NCBI RefSeq assembly: GCF_009848685.1
Contig: NZ_WXTX01000009.1
Coordinates: 62,001-126,000, forward strand
Length of the DNA: 64,000 nt
Source: Andreprevotia sp. IGB-42
GTDB lineage: Bacteria; Pseudomonadota; Gammaproteobacteria; Burkholderiales; Chitinibacteraceae
Direction of reading: 5' to 3'
The translations under genes and the position numbers were made by a program. This document shows, piece by piece, positions 21,541-32,470 of the stretch (position 1 is its first letter; each line of letters opens with the position of its first letter). The notes under the pieces are model-generated. The model did not search any database, was not told the DNA's origin, and saw only the letters and a program-made list of their open reading frames with translations.

Positions 21541-21751
21541 GATAGAAACTCCTGTGTGTTGAACTGAGCAGTGCAAGGGGTGTAGTCAGAGTACGGGGTG
21601 GATGCTAGCGCCTTCATGTTTCTGAAATATTACAAGTCCGTTTCGGAGGGATGGCAGGCGGGCCTGGCAGGGCCGACTTTGTAAGGCTGGTTTGACTGGG
21701 GGGGTGGGGGGGCATAGAATTCCGTGTTTCCCGCGCAGGCCCTCTACAGCA

Positions 21752-22462
21752 ATGGCAAGACAACTCGTCATCGGCAACTGGAAGATGCACGGCAGTGTCG
21801 GGCAGATCCGCACCGTGCTGCCCGAGCTGGTGCGTGCTGGTCTGGGCGCCAATGTGGCGATCTGCGTGGCGTATCCTTATCTGGCGCTGGCCAAGACGCT
21901 GCTGGCGGAGTCGGACATACAGCTGGGTGCGCAGGACGTGTGCGAATTCCATATCGGTGCATACACGGGTGAGGTATCCCCCGCCATGCTGGCCGATGTG
22001 GGGTGCGAGATGGTCATCATTGGCCATTCGGAGCGCCGCCGTTATTTCAATGAAACCAGCGAAATGGCCGCGCGCAAGGTCAAGGCCGCGCTTGATGGCG
22101 GCCTGTTGCCGGTGTATTGCGTGGGCGAAACACTGGCCCAGCGCGATGCGGGCGTCGCGCGTGACGTGATCGCAGAAGAATTGCAAGTGCTCGCCGGCGT
22201 GCCGACGAGCTTGTACGCGGTGGCCTATGAGCCATCGTGGGCGGTAGGAACCGGGGTGATCGCCACACCGGAGCAGATCGCCGAAATGCACGCCTTCATC
22301 AAGCAGACACTCGATGTGCGTACAAGGGTGTTGTATGGCGGAAGCGTGAAGGCCGATAACGCCGCGCAAGTGCTGGCCACGGAAGGCGTGGACGGTGTAC
22401 TGGTGGGTGGCGCTGCGTTGTCCGCTACCGAGTTCCTCAAGATCAGCAGCCAGGCGCGCTGA
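21752..22462 (+). CDS. tpiA: Triosephosphate isomerase
   Basis: A 236-residue TIM-barrel enzyme interconverting dihydroxyacetone phosphate and glyceraldehyde-3-phosphate. The catalytic residues are Asn9 and Lys11 (GNWKMHG), His92 (IIGHSERR) and Glu160 (AYEPSWAVGTG), with the phosphate loop YGGSVK. It is somewhat shorter than E. coli TpiA (255). The start at 21752 (MARQLVIGNW) is fixed by the conserved N-terminus. secG follows 56 bases later. Confidence 0.97.
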   Translation: MARQLVIGNWKMHGSVGQIRTVLPELVRAGLGANVAICVAYPYLALAKTLLAESDIQLGAQDVCEFHIGAYTGEVSPAMLADVGCEMVIIGHSERRRYFNETSEMAARKVKAALDGGLLPVYCVGETLAQRDAGVARDVIAEELQVLAGVPTSLYAVAYEPSWAVGTGVIATPEQIAEMHAFIKQTLDVRTRVLYGGSVKADNAAQVLATEGVDGVLVGGAALSATEFLKISSQAR

Positions 22463-22518
22463 CATTGCCAAAATAACGCTCCGGCGCTAGAATTCGCGCC
22501 GAATTTACCGAGAAAAAA

Positions 22519-22866
22519 ATGGAACTTCTGAAAAGTATCGTCCTGATTTTGAACGTGATCTCCGCCGCGTCGGTGATCGTGCTCGTCCTCATGCAGCATG
22601 GCAAGGGCGCCGACATGGGCGCAGCCTTCGGCAGCGGGTCTGCCGGCAGCCTGTTCGGTTCGTCCGGTTCGGCCAACTTCCTGAGCCGCGCAACCGCCGT
22701 CTGTGCCACAGTTTTCTTTGCCAGCTGCCTTGCACTCACTATGGTTAGTGCACCTTCCTCCAAAACTTCGCTGGGCGTGATGAGTGACGTGAAGCAGTCC
22801 GCCACCGTTGCCAGCGGCGTACAGCAGCAAGCTGCATCGCCAGTACAGAACAAGATTCCCGAGTAA
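22519..22866 (+). CDS. secG: Preprotein translocase subunit SecG
   Basis: A 115-residue inner-membrane protein of the SecYEG channel. It has two hydrophobic segments (about 5-25 and 55-78) joined by the conserved cytoplasmic loop MQHGKGADMGAAFGSGSAGSLFGSSGSANFLSR, and a variable polar tail. The order tpiA-secG-tRNA-Leu-nuo is common in proteobacteria. Confidence 0.95.
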   Translation: MELLKSIVLILNVISAASVIVLVLMQHGKGADMGAAFGSGSAGSLFGSSGSANFLSRATAVCATVFFASCLALTMVSAPSSKTSLGVMSDVKQSATVASGVQQQAASPVQNKIPE

Positions 22867-22886
22867 ACACCGGGAATCGGCGTCAC

Positions 22887-22971
22887 GCCGACATGGTGAA
22901 ATTGGTAGACACGCTATCTTGAGGGGGTAGTGGCTGCGGCTGTGTGAGTTCGAGTCTCACTGTCGGCACCA
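22887..22971 (+). tRNA. tRNA-Leu (anticodon GAG)
   Basis: 85 bases including an encoded CCA. Acceptor stem GCCGACA (22887-22893) pairs with TGTCGGC (22961-22967). The anticodon stem CTATC/GGTAG encloses TTGAGGG with GAG at 22921-22923. The long variable arm and GTTCGAGTC T-loop fit a leucine tRNA. Confidence 0.96.
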
Positions 22972-22980
22972 TTCATATTC

Positions 22981-23009
22981 CAGCGGCATCGCGTGCCTGC
23001 GTGCCGCTG
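22981..23009. other. Hairpin between tRNA-Leu and nuoA
   Basis: CAGCGGCA (22981-22988) pairs with TGCCGCTG (23002-23009) around a 13-base loop. There is no T tail, so it may be a processing or stability hairpin rather than a terminator. The AT-rich sequence from 23014 to 23050 is the likeliest place for a nuo promoter, but no clear boxes are visible. Confidence 0.45.
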
Positions 23010-23062
23010 CGCGAAAATAATAAAAATCGGAATTATCTTTTTATTGATTATCGGGGATTCAC

Positions 23063-23431
23063 ATGCTGCAGAATTATTTCCCCATCCTGCTGTTCCTCAT
23101 CATTGCCACGGTGGTCGGTGTGTTGCCGATGGCTTTGGGCAAGGGGCTCAGCATGGTGCTCGGGACCAACAAGCCGGATGCGGCCAAGCTCTCGCCTTAC
23201 GAGTGCGGCTTTGAAGCGTTCGAGGATGCACGCATGCAGTTCGACGTGCGCTATTACCTCGTGGCCATCCTGTTCATTCTGTTCGATCTCGAAGTGGCAT
23301 TCCTCGTGCCCTGGGCGCTGGTGCTCAAAGAGATCGGTTCCTTCGGTTTCATCTCCATGATGATTTTCCTGGCCATCCTGGTTGTCGGCTTCGTCTACGA
23401 GTGGATGAAGGGTGCACTGGAGTGGGAGTAA
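23063..23431 (+). CDS. nuoA: NADH-quinone oxidoreductase subunit A
   Basis: A 122-residue membrane subunit of complex I with three hydrophobic segments. The conserved cytoplasmic loop [39 protein letters not shown] is unmistakable and lines the quinone entry region; its Cys and acidic residues are intact. It is the first gene of nuoA-N, 5 bases before nuoB. Confidence 0.97.
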   Translation: MLQNYFPILLFLIIATVVGVLPMALGKGLSMVLGTNKPDAAKLSPYECGFEAFEDARMQFDVRYYLVAILFILFDLEVAFLVPWALVLKEIGSFGFISMMIFLAILVVGFVYEWMKGALEWE

Positions 23432-23436
23432 GCGAG

Positions 23437-23937
23437 ATGGATGCACAAACACTAGAAAACAAGGGTTTCATCACCACGACGGTTGATACCGTGGTGAACT
23501 GGACCCGTACCGGCTCGCTGTGGCCGATGACGTTCGGGCTGGCCTGTTGCGCGGTCGAGATGATGCACGCCGGCGCGGCGCGTTATGACCTCGACCGTTT
23601 CGGCATCGTGTTCCGCCCGTCGCCACGCCAGTCCGACCTGATGATCGTGGCCGGCACGCTGTGCAACAAGATGGCACCGGCGCTGCGCAAGGTGTACGAC
23701 CAGATGCCGGAACCGCGCTGGGTGCTGTCCATGGGCTCCTGTGCCAATGGCGGTGGCTACTACCACTATTCGTACTCGGTGGTGCGTGGCTGTGACCGCA
23801 TCGTGCCGGTGGACGTGTATGTGCCGGGTTGCCCGCCGACAGCGGAAGCGCTGCTTTACGGCCTGATCCAGTTGCAGAACAAGATCCGGCGTACCAACAC
23901 CATTGCACGGGCCGGTTTGCTGGCCCGTCAGGCATGA
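23437..23937 (+). CDS. nuoB: NADH-quinone oxidoreductase subunit B
   Basis: A 166-residue subunit holding the N2 [4Fe-4S] cluster that passes electrons to quinone. Cluster cysteines are seen in [21 protein letters not shown] and VPGCPPT. The true start is the ATG at 23437 ([11 protein letters not shown]); the frame is open into the end of nuoA. GGGAG lies just upstream. Confidence 0.96.
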   Translation: MDAQTLENKGFITTTVDTVVNWTRTGSLWPMTFGLACCAVEMMHAGAARYDLDRFGIVFRPSPRQSDLMIVAGTLCNKMAPALRKVYDQMPEPRWVLSMGSCANGGGYYHYSYSVVRGCDRIVPVDVYVPGCPPTAEALLYGLIQLQNKIRRTNTIARAGLLARQA

Positions 23938-23944
23938 GGTCGGC

Positions 23945-24538
23945 ATGGCAACCCTCAATACCCTGATCGACAGCCTGAACGCCGTATTCGGCGACAAGCT
24001 GCAAAGCCTCAAGACCGATCTGAACGAAGTCACCGTTGAAATCCGCGCTGCAGACTGGCTCGATGCCGCATTGACGCTGCGTGACCATGCCGAGTTCCGC
24101 TTCGAAGCCTGTCTGGACGTCGCTGGCGTAGACTACAGCGCGTACAAGGACGGCATCTGGGAAGGCCAGCGCTTTGCAGCGGTCTACCACCTGCTGTCGT
24201 ATGCCAACAATTTCCGCCTGCGTGTGCGCGTTTACGCGCCGGATGACGATTTCCCCATCGTGCCTTCGGTGGTCGACGTATGGTCGGGCGTCAACTGGTT
24301 CGAGCGCGAGGCGTTCGACCTGTATGGCCTCGTCTTCGAAGGCCACCCGGATCTGCGCCGCATCCTCACCGACTATGGGTTTGTCGGCCATCCGTTCCGC
24401 AAGGATTTCCCGCTGTCCGGCTACGTGGAAATGCGTTACGACCCGGAACAGGCGCGCGTGATCTATCAGCCCGTCACCATCGAACCGCGCGAGATCACCC
24501 CGCGCATCATTCGCGAGGAGAATTACGGTGGCGTCTGA
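23945..24538 (+). CDS. nuoC: NADH-quinone oxidoreductase subunit C
   Basis: A 197-residue peripheral-arm subunit (30-kDa family). The signature [22 protein letters not shown] is present as [22 protein letters not shown], followed by PFRKDFPL. It is a separate gene, not fused to nuoD as in E. coli, and overlaps nuoD by 11 bases. Confidence 0.96.
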   Translation: MATLNTLIDSLNAVFGDKLQSLKTDLNEVTVEIRAADWLDAALTLRDHAEFRFEACLDVAGVDYSAYKDGIWEGQRFAAVYHLLSYANNFRLRVRVYAPDDDFPIVPSVVDVWSGVNWFEREAFDLYGLVFEGHPDLRRILTDYGFVGHPFRKDFPLSGYVEMRYDPEQARVIYQPVTIEPREITPRIIREENYGGV

Positions 24539-25784
24539 AATCCGTAACTACACACTTAACTTCGGCCCGCAACACCCGGCCGCGCACGGCGTGCTGCGCC
24601 TGGTGCTGGAGCTCGATGGCGAAGTCATCGAGCGTGCCGACCCGCATATCGGCCTGCTGCACCGCGGTACCGAGAAGCTGGCCGAATCCAAGACCTTCAT
24701 CCAGTCGCTGCCCTATATGGACCGCCTCGACTACGTGTCGATGATGTCCAACGAGCACGCGTACTGCATGGCGATCGAAAAGCTGTGCGGCATCGAAGTG
24801 CCGCTGCGCGCGCAATACATCCGCGTGATGTTCGACGAGATCACCCGCATCCTGAACCACCTGATGTGGATCGGCGCGCATGGCCTCGATTGCGGCGCGA
24901 TGACCATCTTCCTGTACGCATTCCGCGAGCGTGAAGACCTGATGGATTGCTACGAAGCGGTATCGGGCGCGCGCATGCACGCTGCCTACTACCGCCCGGG
25001 TGGCGTTTACCGCGATCTGCCGGACGAGATGCCGCAATACCAGGCCTCCAAGGTACGCAACGCGGCAGCCATCAAGCGCATGAACAGCAACCGCGAAGGC
25101 TCGCTGCTCGACTTCATCGAAGACTTCACCAACCGCTTCCCGACCTATGTCGACGAGTATGAAACATTGCTCACCGACAATCGCATCTGGAAGCAGCGTA
25201 CCGTCGGTATCGGTGTGCTGACGCCGGAACGCGCGATGAACCTGGGCCTGACCGGCGCGATGCTGCGTGGCTCGGGCATTGCATGGGACCTGCGCAAGAA
25301 GCAGCCGTACGAAGTGTACGACAAGCTCGATTTCGACATTCCGGTCGGCAAGAACGGCGACTGCTACGACCGTTATCTGGTACGCGTGGAAGAAATGCGC
25401 CAGTCCAACCGCATCATCAAGCAGTGCGTGGCGTGGCTGAAGGCCAACCTGGGCCCGGTGATCGTGGAGAACCACAAGGTGGCGCCGCCGCCCCGTGTCG
25501 ACATGAAGTCGAACATGGAAGAGCTGATCCACCACTTCAAGCTGTTTACCGAAGGCATGCACGTGCCGGAAGGCGAAGCATATGCCGCGGTTGAGCACCC
25601 CAAGGGTGAGTTCGGCATCTATCTGGTGAGCGACGGCGCCAACAAGCCGTACCGCCTGAAGATCCGTGCGCCGGGCTTTGCCCACCTTGCCTCGCTGGAC
25701 GAAATGGCGCGTGGCCACATGATCTCCGACGCGGTCGCGATCATCGGCACGCAAGACATCGTATTTGGGGAGATCGACCGCTGA
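24528..25784 (+). CDS. nuoD: NADH-quinone oxidoreductase subunit D
   Basis: A 418-residue 49-kDa subunit forming the quinone pocket with NuoB. It opens [29 protein letters not shown] and has the conserved HRGTEKL, while the hydrogenase-like metal ligands are lost as usual. The start is the GTG at 24528 with GAGGAG upstream, inside the end of nuoC. Confidence 0.97.
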   Translation: MASEIRNYTLNFGPQHPAAHGVLRLVLELDGEVIERADPHIGLLHRGTEKLAESKTFIQSLPYMDRLDYVSMMSNEHAYCMAIEKLCGIEVPLRAQYIRVMFDEITRILNHLMWIGAHGLDCGAMTIFLYAFREREDLMDCYEAVSGARMHAAYYRPGGVYRDLPDEMPQYQASKVRNAAAIKRMNSNREGSLLDFIEDFTNRFPTYVDEYETLLTDNRIWKQRTVGIGVLTPERAMNLGLTGAMLRGSGIAWDLRKKQPYEVYDKLDFDIPVGKNGDCYDRYLVRVEEMRQSNRIIKQCVAWLKANLGPVIVENHKVAPPPRVDMKSNMEELIHHFKLFTEGMHVPEGEAYAAVEHPKGEFGIYLVSDGANKPYRLKIRAPGFAHLASLDEMARGHMISDAVAIIGTQDIVFGEIDR

Positions 25785-26257
25785 TGTTGACTCAAGATTC
25801 TCTCTCGCAGATCGACCGGGAGCTGGCAAAGTACCCGGCCGAGCAACGCCGCTCTGCCACCATGAGCGCGCTGCGCATTGCACAGACCGAAAAAGGCTGG
25901 CTCAGCAACGAGCTGATCGAGTACGTGGCCAACTACGTGGGTATCCCGCCGGTTGCCGCCTACGAAGTGGCCAGTTTCTACAACATGTTCGACATGAAGC
26001 CGGTTGGCAAGTACAAGATCACCGTCTGTACCAACCTGCCCTGTGCGCTGTCGGGCGGCTACCAGGCGGCGGATTACCTGAAGCAGAAGCTGGGTATCGA
26101 TCTCGGCGAAACCACTGCCGACGGCAAGTTCACCCTCAAGGAAGGCGAGTGCATGGGTGCTTGCGGCTATGCGCCGGTGCTGCTGGTGAATAACCACAGC
26201 ATGTGCAACCACATGACGCCCGAGGCGATCGACAAGAAACTGGCGGAGCTCGAATAA
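25784..26257 (+). CDS. nuoE: NADH-quinone oxidoreductase subunit E
   Basis: A 157-residue thioredoxin-like [2Fe-2S] subunit. Cluster ligands are in [11 protein letters not shown] and CMGACGYAP. The ATG overlaps the nuoD stop (TGATG), which suggests coupled translation. Confidence 0.96.
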   Translation: MLTQDSLSQIDRELAKYPAEQRRSATMSALRIAQTEKGWLSNELIEYVANYVGIPPVAAYEVASFYNMFDMKPVGKYKITVCTNLPCALSGGYQAADYLKQKLGIDLGETTADGKFTLKEGECMGACGYAPVLLVNNHSMCNHMTPEAIDKKLAELE

Positions 26258-26258
26258 G

Positions 26259-27548
26259 ATGACCGTGTATGTAAAAGGCGTCGTGTTCGAAGGCGTCGAT
26301 CTGGACGATCAGAACAGCTGGAAACTCGATGCATATGTAAAGCGTGGCGGTTACGCGGCGCTGAAGAAGATCATTGAAAACAAGATCACGCAGGATGAAA
26401 TCATCGCCGAGATGAAAACGTCCGGCCTGCGTGGTCGTGGCGGTGCGGGCTTCCCCACCGGCCTGAAATGGTCGTTCATGCCGCGCAGCTTCCCGGGCCA
26501 GAAATACCTGGTGTGCAACACCGACGAGGGCGAGCCGGGTACCTTCAAGGACCTGGATATCCAGATGTACAACCCGCATGCGCTGATCGAAGGCATGATC
26601 ATCGGCGCGTATGCAATGGGTATCACCGTGGGTTACAACTATATCCACGGTGAAGTGTTTGCCGCCTACCTGCGCTTTGAAGAAGCGCTGGAAGAGGCGC
26701 GTGCTGCCGGTTTCCTGGGGGACAACATCCTGGGTTCCGATTTCTGCTTCCAGCTGCATGGCCATCACGGTTACGGCGCCTATATCTGTGGCGAAGAAAC
26801 CGCGTTGCTCGAATCGCTGGAAGGCAAGAAAGGCCAGCCGCGCTTCAAGCCGCCGTTCCCGGCAAGCTTCGGCCTGTATGGCAAGCCGACCACGATCAAC
26901 AACACCGAAACCTTTGCATCGGTGCCGTTCATCATCCGCGAAGGCGGGCAGAAGTTCCTGGAGCTGGGCAAGCCCAACAACGGCGGCACCAAGCTGTTCT
27001 CGGTCTCCGGCCATGTGAACCGCCCGGGCAACTATGAGATTCCGCTTGGCACGCCGTTCAGCGAACTGCTGGAAATGTGCGGTGGCATGCGCGATGGCAA
27101 AAAGCTCAAGGCGGTGATTCCGGGTGGCTCGTCCGCCCCGGTGCTGCCGGCCGAAATCATGATGCAATGCACGATGGATTATGACTCGATCTCCAAGGCC
27201 GGCTCGATGCTGGGCTCGGGCGCGGTCATCGTCATGGACGAAACCGTCTGCATGGTGAAGGCGCTTGAACGCCTGTCCTATTTCTACCACGAGGAATCGT
27301 GCGGCCAATGTACTCCTTGCCGTGAAGGCACGGGCTGGCTGTACCGCGTGGTGCACCGTATCGAACACGGCCAGGGCCGTCCGGAAGATCTGGACCTGCT
27401 GCTGTCCGTGGGTGGCAATATCGCCGGCCGCACCATCTGTGCGCTGGGCGATGCCGCCGTGATGCCGGTGCAGGGGATGCTCAAGCACTTCCGCGCCGAA
27501 TTCGAACACCACATCCATAGCAAATCCTGCCTGGCTCCAGGCTACTGA
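26259..27548 (+). CDS. nuoF: NADH-quinone oxidoreductase subunit F
   Basis: A 429-residue NADH- and FMN-binding subunit where electrons enter. The FMN/NADH loops [13 protein letters not shown] and [13 protein letters not shown] and the N3 cluster motif [13 protein letters not shown] are all intact. It starts 1 base after nuoE. Confidence 0.97.
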   Translation: MTVYVKGVVFEGVDLDDQNSWKLDAYVKRGGYAALKKIIENKITQDEIIAEMKTSGLRGRGGAGFPTGLKWSFMPRSFPGQKYLVCNTDEGEPGTFKDLDIQMYNPHALIEGMIIGAYAMGITVGYNYIHGEVFAAYLRFEEALEEARAAGFLGDNILGSDFCFQLHGHHGYGAYICGEETALLESLEGKKGQPRFKPPFPASFGLYGKPTTINNTETFASVPFIIREGGQKFLELGKPNNGGTKLFSVSGHVNRPGNYEIPLGTPFSELLEMCGGMRDGKKLKAVIPGGSSAPVLPAEIMMQCTMDYDSISKAGSMLGSGAVIVMDETVCMVKALERLSYFYHEESCGQCTPCREGTGWLYRVVHRIEHGQGRPEDLDLLLSVGGNIAGRTICALGDAAVMPVQGMLKHFRAEFEHHIHSKSCLAPGY

Positions 27549-27589
27549 TTTGCGCTGGTTTAAAAATTTGCCATTGAATCGAGTCGATC

Positions 27590-29893
27590 ATGCTGGAAAT
27601 TGAAATCGACGGTAAGACATTGACAGTGCCGGGCGGCAGCACGGTGATGGACGCGGCGAACTCTGTCGGCGTGCACATCCCGCATTTCTGCTACCACAAG
27701 AAACTGTCGATCGCTGCCAACTGCCGCATGTGCCTGGTCCAGGTCGAAAAAGCGCCCAAACCGCTGCCCGCCTGTGCCACGCCCGTGACTGACGGGATGA
27801 AGGTCTACACCCACTCTGACATGGCCGTGAAGGCCCAGAAGGGCGTGATGGAATTCCTGTTGATCAACCACCCGCTGGACTGCCCGATCTGCGATCAGGG
27901 CGGCGAGTGCAACCTGCAGGATCTGGCTGTCGGTTATGGCCAGTCCGGCTCGCGCTACCAGGAAGAAAAGCGCGTGGTGGTCAACAAGGACCTCGGTCCG
28001 CTGGTCTCCACCGACATGACACGCTGCATCCATTGCAGCCGCTGCGTGCGGTTCACCGAAGAAATTGCCGGCTTCCAGGAGCTGGGCATGGGTGGCCGCG
28101 GCGAATTCACCGAAGTGATGCCGTATATCGGCAAGACGGTGAACTCGGAAATCTCCGGCAACATCATCGACCTGTGCCCGGTCGGTGCGCTCACGTCCAA
28201 GCCTTTCCGCTACAGCGCCCGTACCTGGGAGCTGTCGCGCCGCAAGAGCGTGGCCGCGCATGATGGCCTGGGCGCCAATCTGGTGGTGCAGGTCAAGGAT
28301 CACAAGATCAAGCGCGTGCTGCCGCTGGAAAACGAAGCGATCAACGAATGCTGGCTGTCCGACCGCGACCGTTTCAGCTACGAAGCGCTGAATTCGGATG
28401 AGCGCCTGACCAAGCCATTGATCAAGCAGGGCGGCGTATGGCAGGAAGCCGATTGGCAGACTGCACTCGAATACGTGGCCAACGGCCTCAAGTCCGTGGT
28501 GGCTGATCATGGCGCCGACAGCGTGGCCGGCGTGGCGAATGCCTCGTCGACGCTGGAAGAGCTGTTCCTGTTCAAGAAGCTGCTCGCTGGCGTGGGTGTG
28601 TCCAGCGTCGAATCGCGCCTGCGCGTGACCGAGCCGGTTGCCACCAGGGGTGTGCAATGGCTGGGCCAGAGCATCAGCGAACTGGCGCAGACCAAGGCCG
28701 TGCTGGTGATCGGCTCCACGCTGCGCAAGGATCAACCGCTGATCGCGCAACGCCTGCGCCAGTCGGTGAAGAAGGGCGGCACGCTGTCCATCATCAACTC
28801 GCATGGCGATGATCTGCTCACCAAGGTGAGCGGTCAGGTGATCACCCGCCCGGACCAACTGGTCGAGGGCGTGCTGGCTACACTGAAGGCTGCGGTTGAA
28901 ATCACCGGTGCTGCTGCACCGGCGCATATCGACCTGAACGGCGTTGAAGTGACCGCAACTGCCAGGCAGGTTGCCGAAACACTGATCGGCAAGGAAAGCG
29001 CCGCAGTGCTGCTGGGCAACCTTGCCATCCAGAACGCACGCGCTGCTGAGCTGTACGCTGCGGCAACCGCGCTGTCCGACGTGTTGGGCGCCAAGCTGGG
29101 CGTGCTGTCCGATGCCGCCAATACCGTTGGTGCGCAGCTGGTGGGCTTCCAGGGGGCGGGCAACGTGTTTGCCCAGCCGAAGAAAGCCTACGTGCTGCTC
29201 AATGCTGAAGCCGATTTCGATACCGCCAACGGTGCAGAAGCCGTTGCCGCGCTGGAAAAGGCCGAGATGGTCGTGGTGATGTCGCCATTCCAGTCGTGCG
29301 CATTCGATTACGCCGACGTGATCCTGCCGGTTTCGCCGTTCTCGGAAACCTCCGGCACCTTCATCAACATGGAAGGCCGTCCGCAAAGCTTCAATGGCGT
29401 GGTACGCCCGCTGGGCGAAACCCGTCCGGCGTGGAAAGTCTTCCGCGTGCTGGGCAACCTGCTGGGCGTGGAAAACTTCCACTACAACAGCTCGGAAGAA
29501 GTGCGCGACGAAATCCTCGCTGCCGGCATCGATGCCAAACTCGACAATGCACCGGCTGCGGCCGTGCACGTCAAGCCGCAGGCTGTTGCTGCAGGTCTCG
29601 TGCGCCTGGCCGAAGTGCCGGCGTATCAGGCCGATGCCATCACCCGCCGTGCAGTCAGCCTGCAGGCGACTGCCGATGCGCAGGTGGCTGGCCAGCTGCG
29701 TGCCAATGCGGCAACGCTGGCCGCGCTGGGCGTGGCTGCCGGTGACCAGGTACGCGTGAGCCAGGGTGGTAGTGACGCCGTGCTGGCTGCCGTGGCAGAC
29801 GAAGGCCTGCTCGATCAGGTGGTACGCGTTCCGCTGGCTGCACCGGCTACCCGCAATCTGGGTACCGGCGCCGTGTCGGTCGTGAAGGCATAA
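27590..29893 (+). CDS. nuoG: NADH-quinone oxidoreductase subunit G
   Basis: A 767-residue subunit with an N-terminal ferredoxin domain ([17 protein letters not shown]), the His-ligated cluster segment [18 protein letters not shown], a [4Fe-4S] motif [10 protein letters not shown], and a molybdopterin-oxidoreductase-like C-terminal half without cofactor. It is shorter than E. coli NuoG (about 908), as usual in betaproteobacteria. Confidence 0.96.
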   Translation: MLEIEIDGKTLTVPGGSTVMDAANSVGVHIPHFCYHKKLSIAANCRMCLVQVEKAPKPLPACATPVTDGMKVYTHSDMAVKAQKGVMEFLLINHPLDCPICDQGGECNLQDLAVGYGQSGSRYQEEKRVVVNKDLGPLVSTDMTRCIHCSRCVRFTEEIAGFQELGMGGRGEFTEVMPYIGKTVNSEISGNIIDLCPVGALTSKPFRYSARTWELSRRKSVAAHDGLGANLVVQVKDHKIKRVLPLENEAINECWLSDRDRFSYEALNSDERLTKPLIKQGGVWQEADWQTALEYVANGLKSVVADHGADSVAGVANASSTLEELFLFKKLLAGVGVSSVESRLRVTEPVATRGVQWLGQSISELAQTKAVLVIGSTLRKDQPLIAQRLRQSVKKGGTLSIINSHGDDLLTKVSGQVITRPDQLVEGVLATLKAAVEITGAAAPAHIDLNGVEVTATARQVAETLIGKESAAVLLGNLAIQNARAAELYAAATALSDVLGAKLGVLSDAANTVGAQLVGFQGAGNVFAQPKKAYVLLNAEADFDTANGAEAVAALEKAEMVVVMSPFQSCAFDYADVILPVSPFSETSGTFINMEGRPQSFNGVVRPLGETRPAWKVFRVLGNLLGVENFHYNSSEEVRDEILAAGIDAKLDNAPAAAVHVKPQAVAAGLVRLAEVPAYQADAITRRAVSLQATADAQVAGQLRANAATLAALGVAAGDQVRVSQGGSDAVLAAVADEGLLDQVVRVPLAAPATRNLGTGAVSVVKA

Positions 29894-29903
29894 GGGGACA
29901 AGC

Positions 29904-30956
29904 ATGGAATTCTTTCATACCACGCTGGGCCTCAATGAAACGCTGGCCTTTGTTATCTGGACCGTACTGAAGATCCTCTGCATCGTGGCGCCGATCTTCG
30001 GTGCCGTGGCCTACATGACCCTGGCAGAGCGCAAGGTCATCGGCTACATGCAGATCCGTATCGGCCCGAACCGGGTTGGTCCGTTCGGCTTGCTGCAACC
30101 GATCGCCGACGGCGTGAAGCTGCTGCTCAAGGAAATCATCACTCCGTCCGCCGCCAGCAAGGGGCTGTTCTTCGTGGCGCCGGTGATGGTGCTGATGCCG
30201 GCACTGGCCGCGTGGGCGGTGGTGCCGTTCTATCCCGGCTTCGTGCTGGCCGATGTGAACGTGGGCCTGCTGTACGTGATGGCCATTACCTCGATGGGCG
30301 TATACGGCGTGATCCTCGCCGGTTGGGCTTCCAACTCCAAGTATGCGTTCCTCGGTGCGATGCGCGCCGCGGCGCAGGTGATCTCGTACGAGCTGGCGAT
30401 GGGCTTTGCGCTGGTTGGCGTGATCATGGTGTCCGGTTCGCTCAACCTCACCGAGATCGTCAATGGTCAGGGCCATGGCATTGCCGGTGGCTCGGTGTTC
30501 AGCTGGAACTGGCTGCCGCTGCTGCCGCTGTTCGTCGTCTACTTCATCTCGGGCCTGGCGGAAACCAACCGCGCACCGTTCGACGTGACCGAAGGCGAAT
30601 CGGAAATCGTTGCCGGCCACATGATCGAATATTCGGGCATGAGCTTCGCGCTGTTCTTCCTGGCCGAATACGCCAACATGATCCTGATTTCCGCCATGGC
30701 GGCTGTCATGTTCCTTGGCGGCTGGCTGAGCCCGTTCCCGGCAAGCTGGCCGGTGCTGGGCGCGGCAAGCTTCCTGTGGTGGGTATTGAAGGTTGCGTTC
30801 CTGTTGTTCTGCTTCCTGTGGTTCCGCGCAACATTCCCGCGCTACCGTTATGACCAGCTGATGCGTCTGGGCTGGAAAATCTTCATCCCGGTCACGCTGG
30901 TGTGGATCGTGCTGGTGGGTGCCTGGATGCAAACCCCGCTGACGCTGTGGAAGTAA
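29904..30956 (+). CDS. nuoH: NADH-quinone oxidoreductase subunit H
   Basis: A 350-residue membrane subunit with eight hydrophobic helices that links the peripheral and membrane arms. The quinone-channel segments [20 protein letters not shown] and [20 protein letters not shown] are fully conserved. Confidence 0.97.
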   Translation: MEFFHTTLGLNETLAFVIWTVLKILCIVAPIFGAVAYMTLAERKVIGYMQIRIGPNRVGPFGLLQPIADGVKLLLKEIITPSAASKGLFFVAPVMVLMPALAAWAVVPFYPGFVLADVNVGLLYVMAITSMGVYGVILAGWASNSKYAFLGAMRAAAQVISYELAMGFALVGVIMVSGSLNLTEIVNGQGHGIAGGSVFSWNWLPLLPLFVVYFISGLAETNRAPFDVTEGESEIVAGHMIEYSGMSFALFFLAEYANMILISAMAAVMFLGGWLSPFPASWPVLGAASFLWWVLKVAFLLFCFLWFRATFPRYRYDQLMRLGWKIFIPVTLVWIVLVGAWMQTPLTLWK

Positions 30957-30972
30957 GGCGAGGATAAGAGAC

Positions 30973-31461
30973 ATGGAAAAAATCAATCATTTCTTCAAGA
31001 CCTTCCTGCTGGTCGAACTCGTCAAGGGGCTGATGCTCACCGGGCGTCACTTCTTCCAGCGCAAGATCACCGTGCAGTTCCCGGAAGAGAAAACCCCGTA
31101 CAGCCCGCGTTTCCGCGGCCTGCATGCACAGCGCCGCTACGCCAACGGCGAAGAGCGCTGCATTGCCTGCAAACTGTGCGAGGCCGTCTGCCCGGCAATG
31201 GCCATCACCATCGAATCGGAAACGCGTGACGACGGCACCCGCCGCACTTCGCGTTACGACATCGACCTGACCAAGTGCATCTTCTGCGGTTTCTGCGAAG
31301 AAGCCTGTCCAGTGGATGCCATTGTCGAAACGCACATCCTCGAATACCACGGCGAAAAGCGCGGCGATCTGTATTACACCAAGCCGATGCTGCTCGCGGT
31401 CGGCGACAAGTACGAGAGCGAAATCGCAGCCCGCAAGGCTGCGGACGCCAAGTACCGCTAA
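30973..31461 (+). CDS. nuoI: NADH-quinone oxidoreductase subunit I
   Basis: A 162-residue ferredoxin-like subunit with two [4Fe-4S] motifs, [12 protein letters not shown] and [12 protein letters not shown] (clusters N6a and N6b). The N-terminal amphipathic part anchors it to the membrane arm. Confidence 0.97.
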   Translation: MEKINHFFKTFLLVELVKGLMLTGRHFFQRKITVQFPEEKTPYSPRFRGLHAQRRYANGEERCIACKLCEAVCPAMAITIESETRDDGTRRTSRYDIDLTKCIFCGFCEEACPVDAIVETHILEYHGEKRGDLYYTKPMLLAVGDKYESEIAARKAADAKYR

Positions 31462-31473
31462 AAGGGATCTGTG

Positions 31474-32112
31474 ATGACCGTAGTCATTTTTTATATCTTT
31501 GCCGCAGTCCTGCTGGCGGCCGCGTTCGGGGTGATTGCCTCCAAGAACCCGGTGCACGCCGCGCTGTACCTGGTGCTGTCGTTCTTCACCGGTGCCGTGC
31601 TGTGGATGCTGATCAAGGCCGAGTTCCTGGCGGTATCGCTGATCGTCATTTACGTGGGCGCGGTGATGGTGCTGTTCCTGTTCGTGGTGATGATGCTGGA
31701 CGTCAACTTCGAAGAGCTGCGCAAGGGCTTCTGGCGCTATGTGCCGGTAGCCGGCACGGTGGCCGTGATCATGGCGGTCGAAATGGTGCTGGTGCTCACG
31801 CACCAGGCCGCGCAGATCGAAGGGGCGGTGCTCGTCGAGCCGGCGCCTGGCTACAACAATGCCAAGGCACTGGGTCAACTGATCTATACGCATTACTTCC
31901 TGCCGTTCCAGCTGGCTGCTGCCTTGCTGCTGGTGGGCATGATCGCGGCGATTGCGCTCACGCTGCGCAAGCGCAAGAACACCAAGTACATCAACCCGGC
32001 CGACCAGATCAAGGTGAAGCGCAATGATCGCCTCAAGATTGTTTCTGTGCCGACTGAAGCCCGCGCCACCATCGAGCCGCCCAAAGCTGCCGATGGCGAG
32101 CAGCAAGCATAA
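31474..32112 (+). CDS. nuoJ: NADH-quinone oxidoreductase subunit J
   Basis: A 212-residue membrane subunit with five hydrophobic helices, including SKNPVHAALYLVLSFFTGAVLW and the pi-bulge helix YVGAVMVLFLFVVMMLD. The ATG at 31474 is preferred to the GTG immediately before it, with AAGGGA 7 bases upstream. The C-terminal ~45 residues are hydrophilic. Confidence 0.94.
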   Translation: MTVVIFYIFAAVLLAAAFGVIASKNPVHAALYLVLSFFTGAVLWMLIKAEFLAVSLIVIYVGAVMVLFLFVVMMLDVNFEELRKGFWRYVPVAGTVAVIMAVEMVLVLTHQAAQIEGAVLVEPAPGYNNAKALGQLIYTHYFLPFQLAAALLLVGMIAAIALTLRKRKNTKYINPADQIKVKRNDRLKIVSVPTEARATIEPPKAADGEQQA

Positions 32113-32127
32113 GGGCAGGGGAGACAC

Positions 32128-32433
32128 ATGCTCACATTGACTCATTACTTGGTGCTGGCCGCGATCCTGTTTGCGATCTCGGTGTTCGGCATCTTCATGA
32201 ACCGCAAGAACCTGATCGTGTTGCTGATGGCAATCGAGCTGATGCTGCTGGCGGTCAATATCAATTTCATCGCGTTTTCGCAGTTCCTGGGTGACGCATC
32301 CGGACAGATTTTTGTCTTCTTCATCCTGACAGTGGCTGCGGCCGAGTCGGCCATTGGCCTGGCGATCCTGGTTGTGCTGTTCCGCAACCTGCGCTCGATC
32401 AATGTGGAAGACCTCGATCATCTCAAGGGCTAA
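32128..32433 (+). CDS. nuoK: NADH-quinone oxidoreductase subunit K
   Basis: A 101-residue subunit with three helices. The proton-path glutamates sit in [13 protein letters not shown] and [13 protein letters not shown], as in E. coli NuoK. Confidence 0.96.
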   Translation: MLTLTHYLVLAAILFAISVFGIFMNRKNLIVLLMAIELMLLAVNINFIAFSQFLGDASGQIFVFFILTVAAAESAIGLAILVVLFRNLRSINVEDLDHLKG

Positions 32434-32470
32434 CCGGACTTCCGGCCAAGATAACAACAGGGCTTAACCC

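Noticed and set aside
21541-21660. A Pho box upstream of pstS
   Set aside because: Only a weak TTGTAAT-like half repeat was seen; no second repeat at the right spacing, so not annotated.
23401-23945. Upstream-extended starts for nuoB and nuoC
   Set aside because: The extensions overlap the preceding genes and are not conserved; the internal ATGs have ribosome sites and begin the family-conserved sequence.
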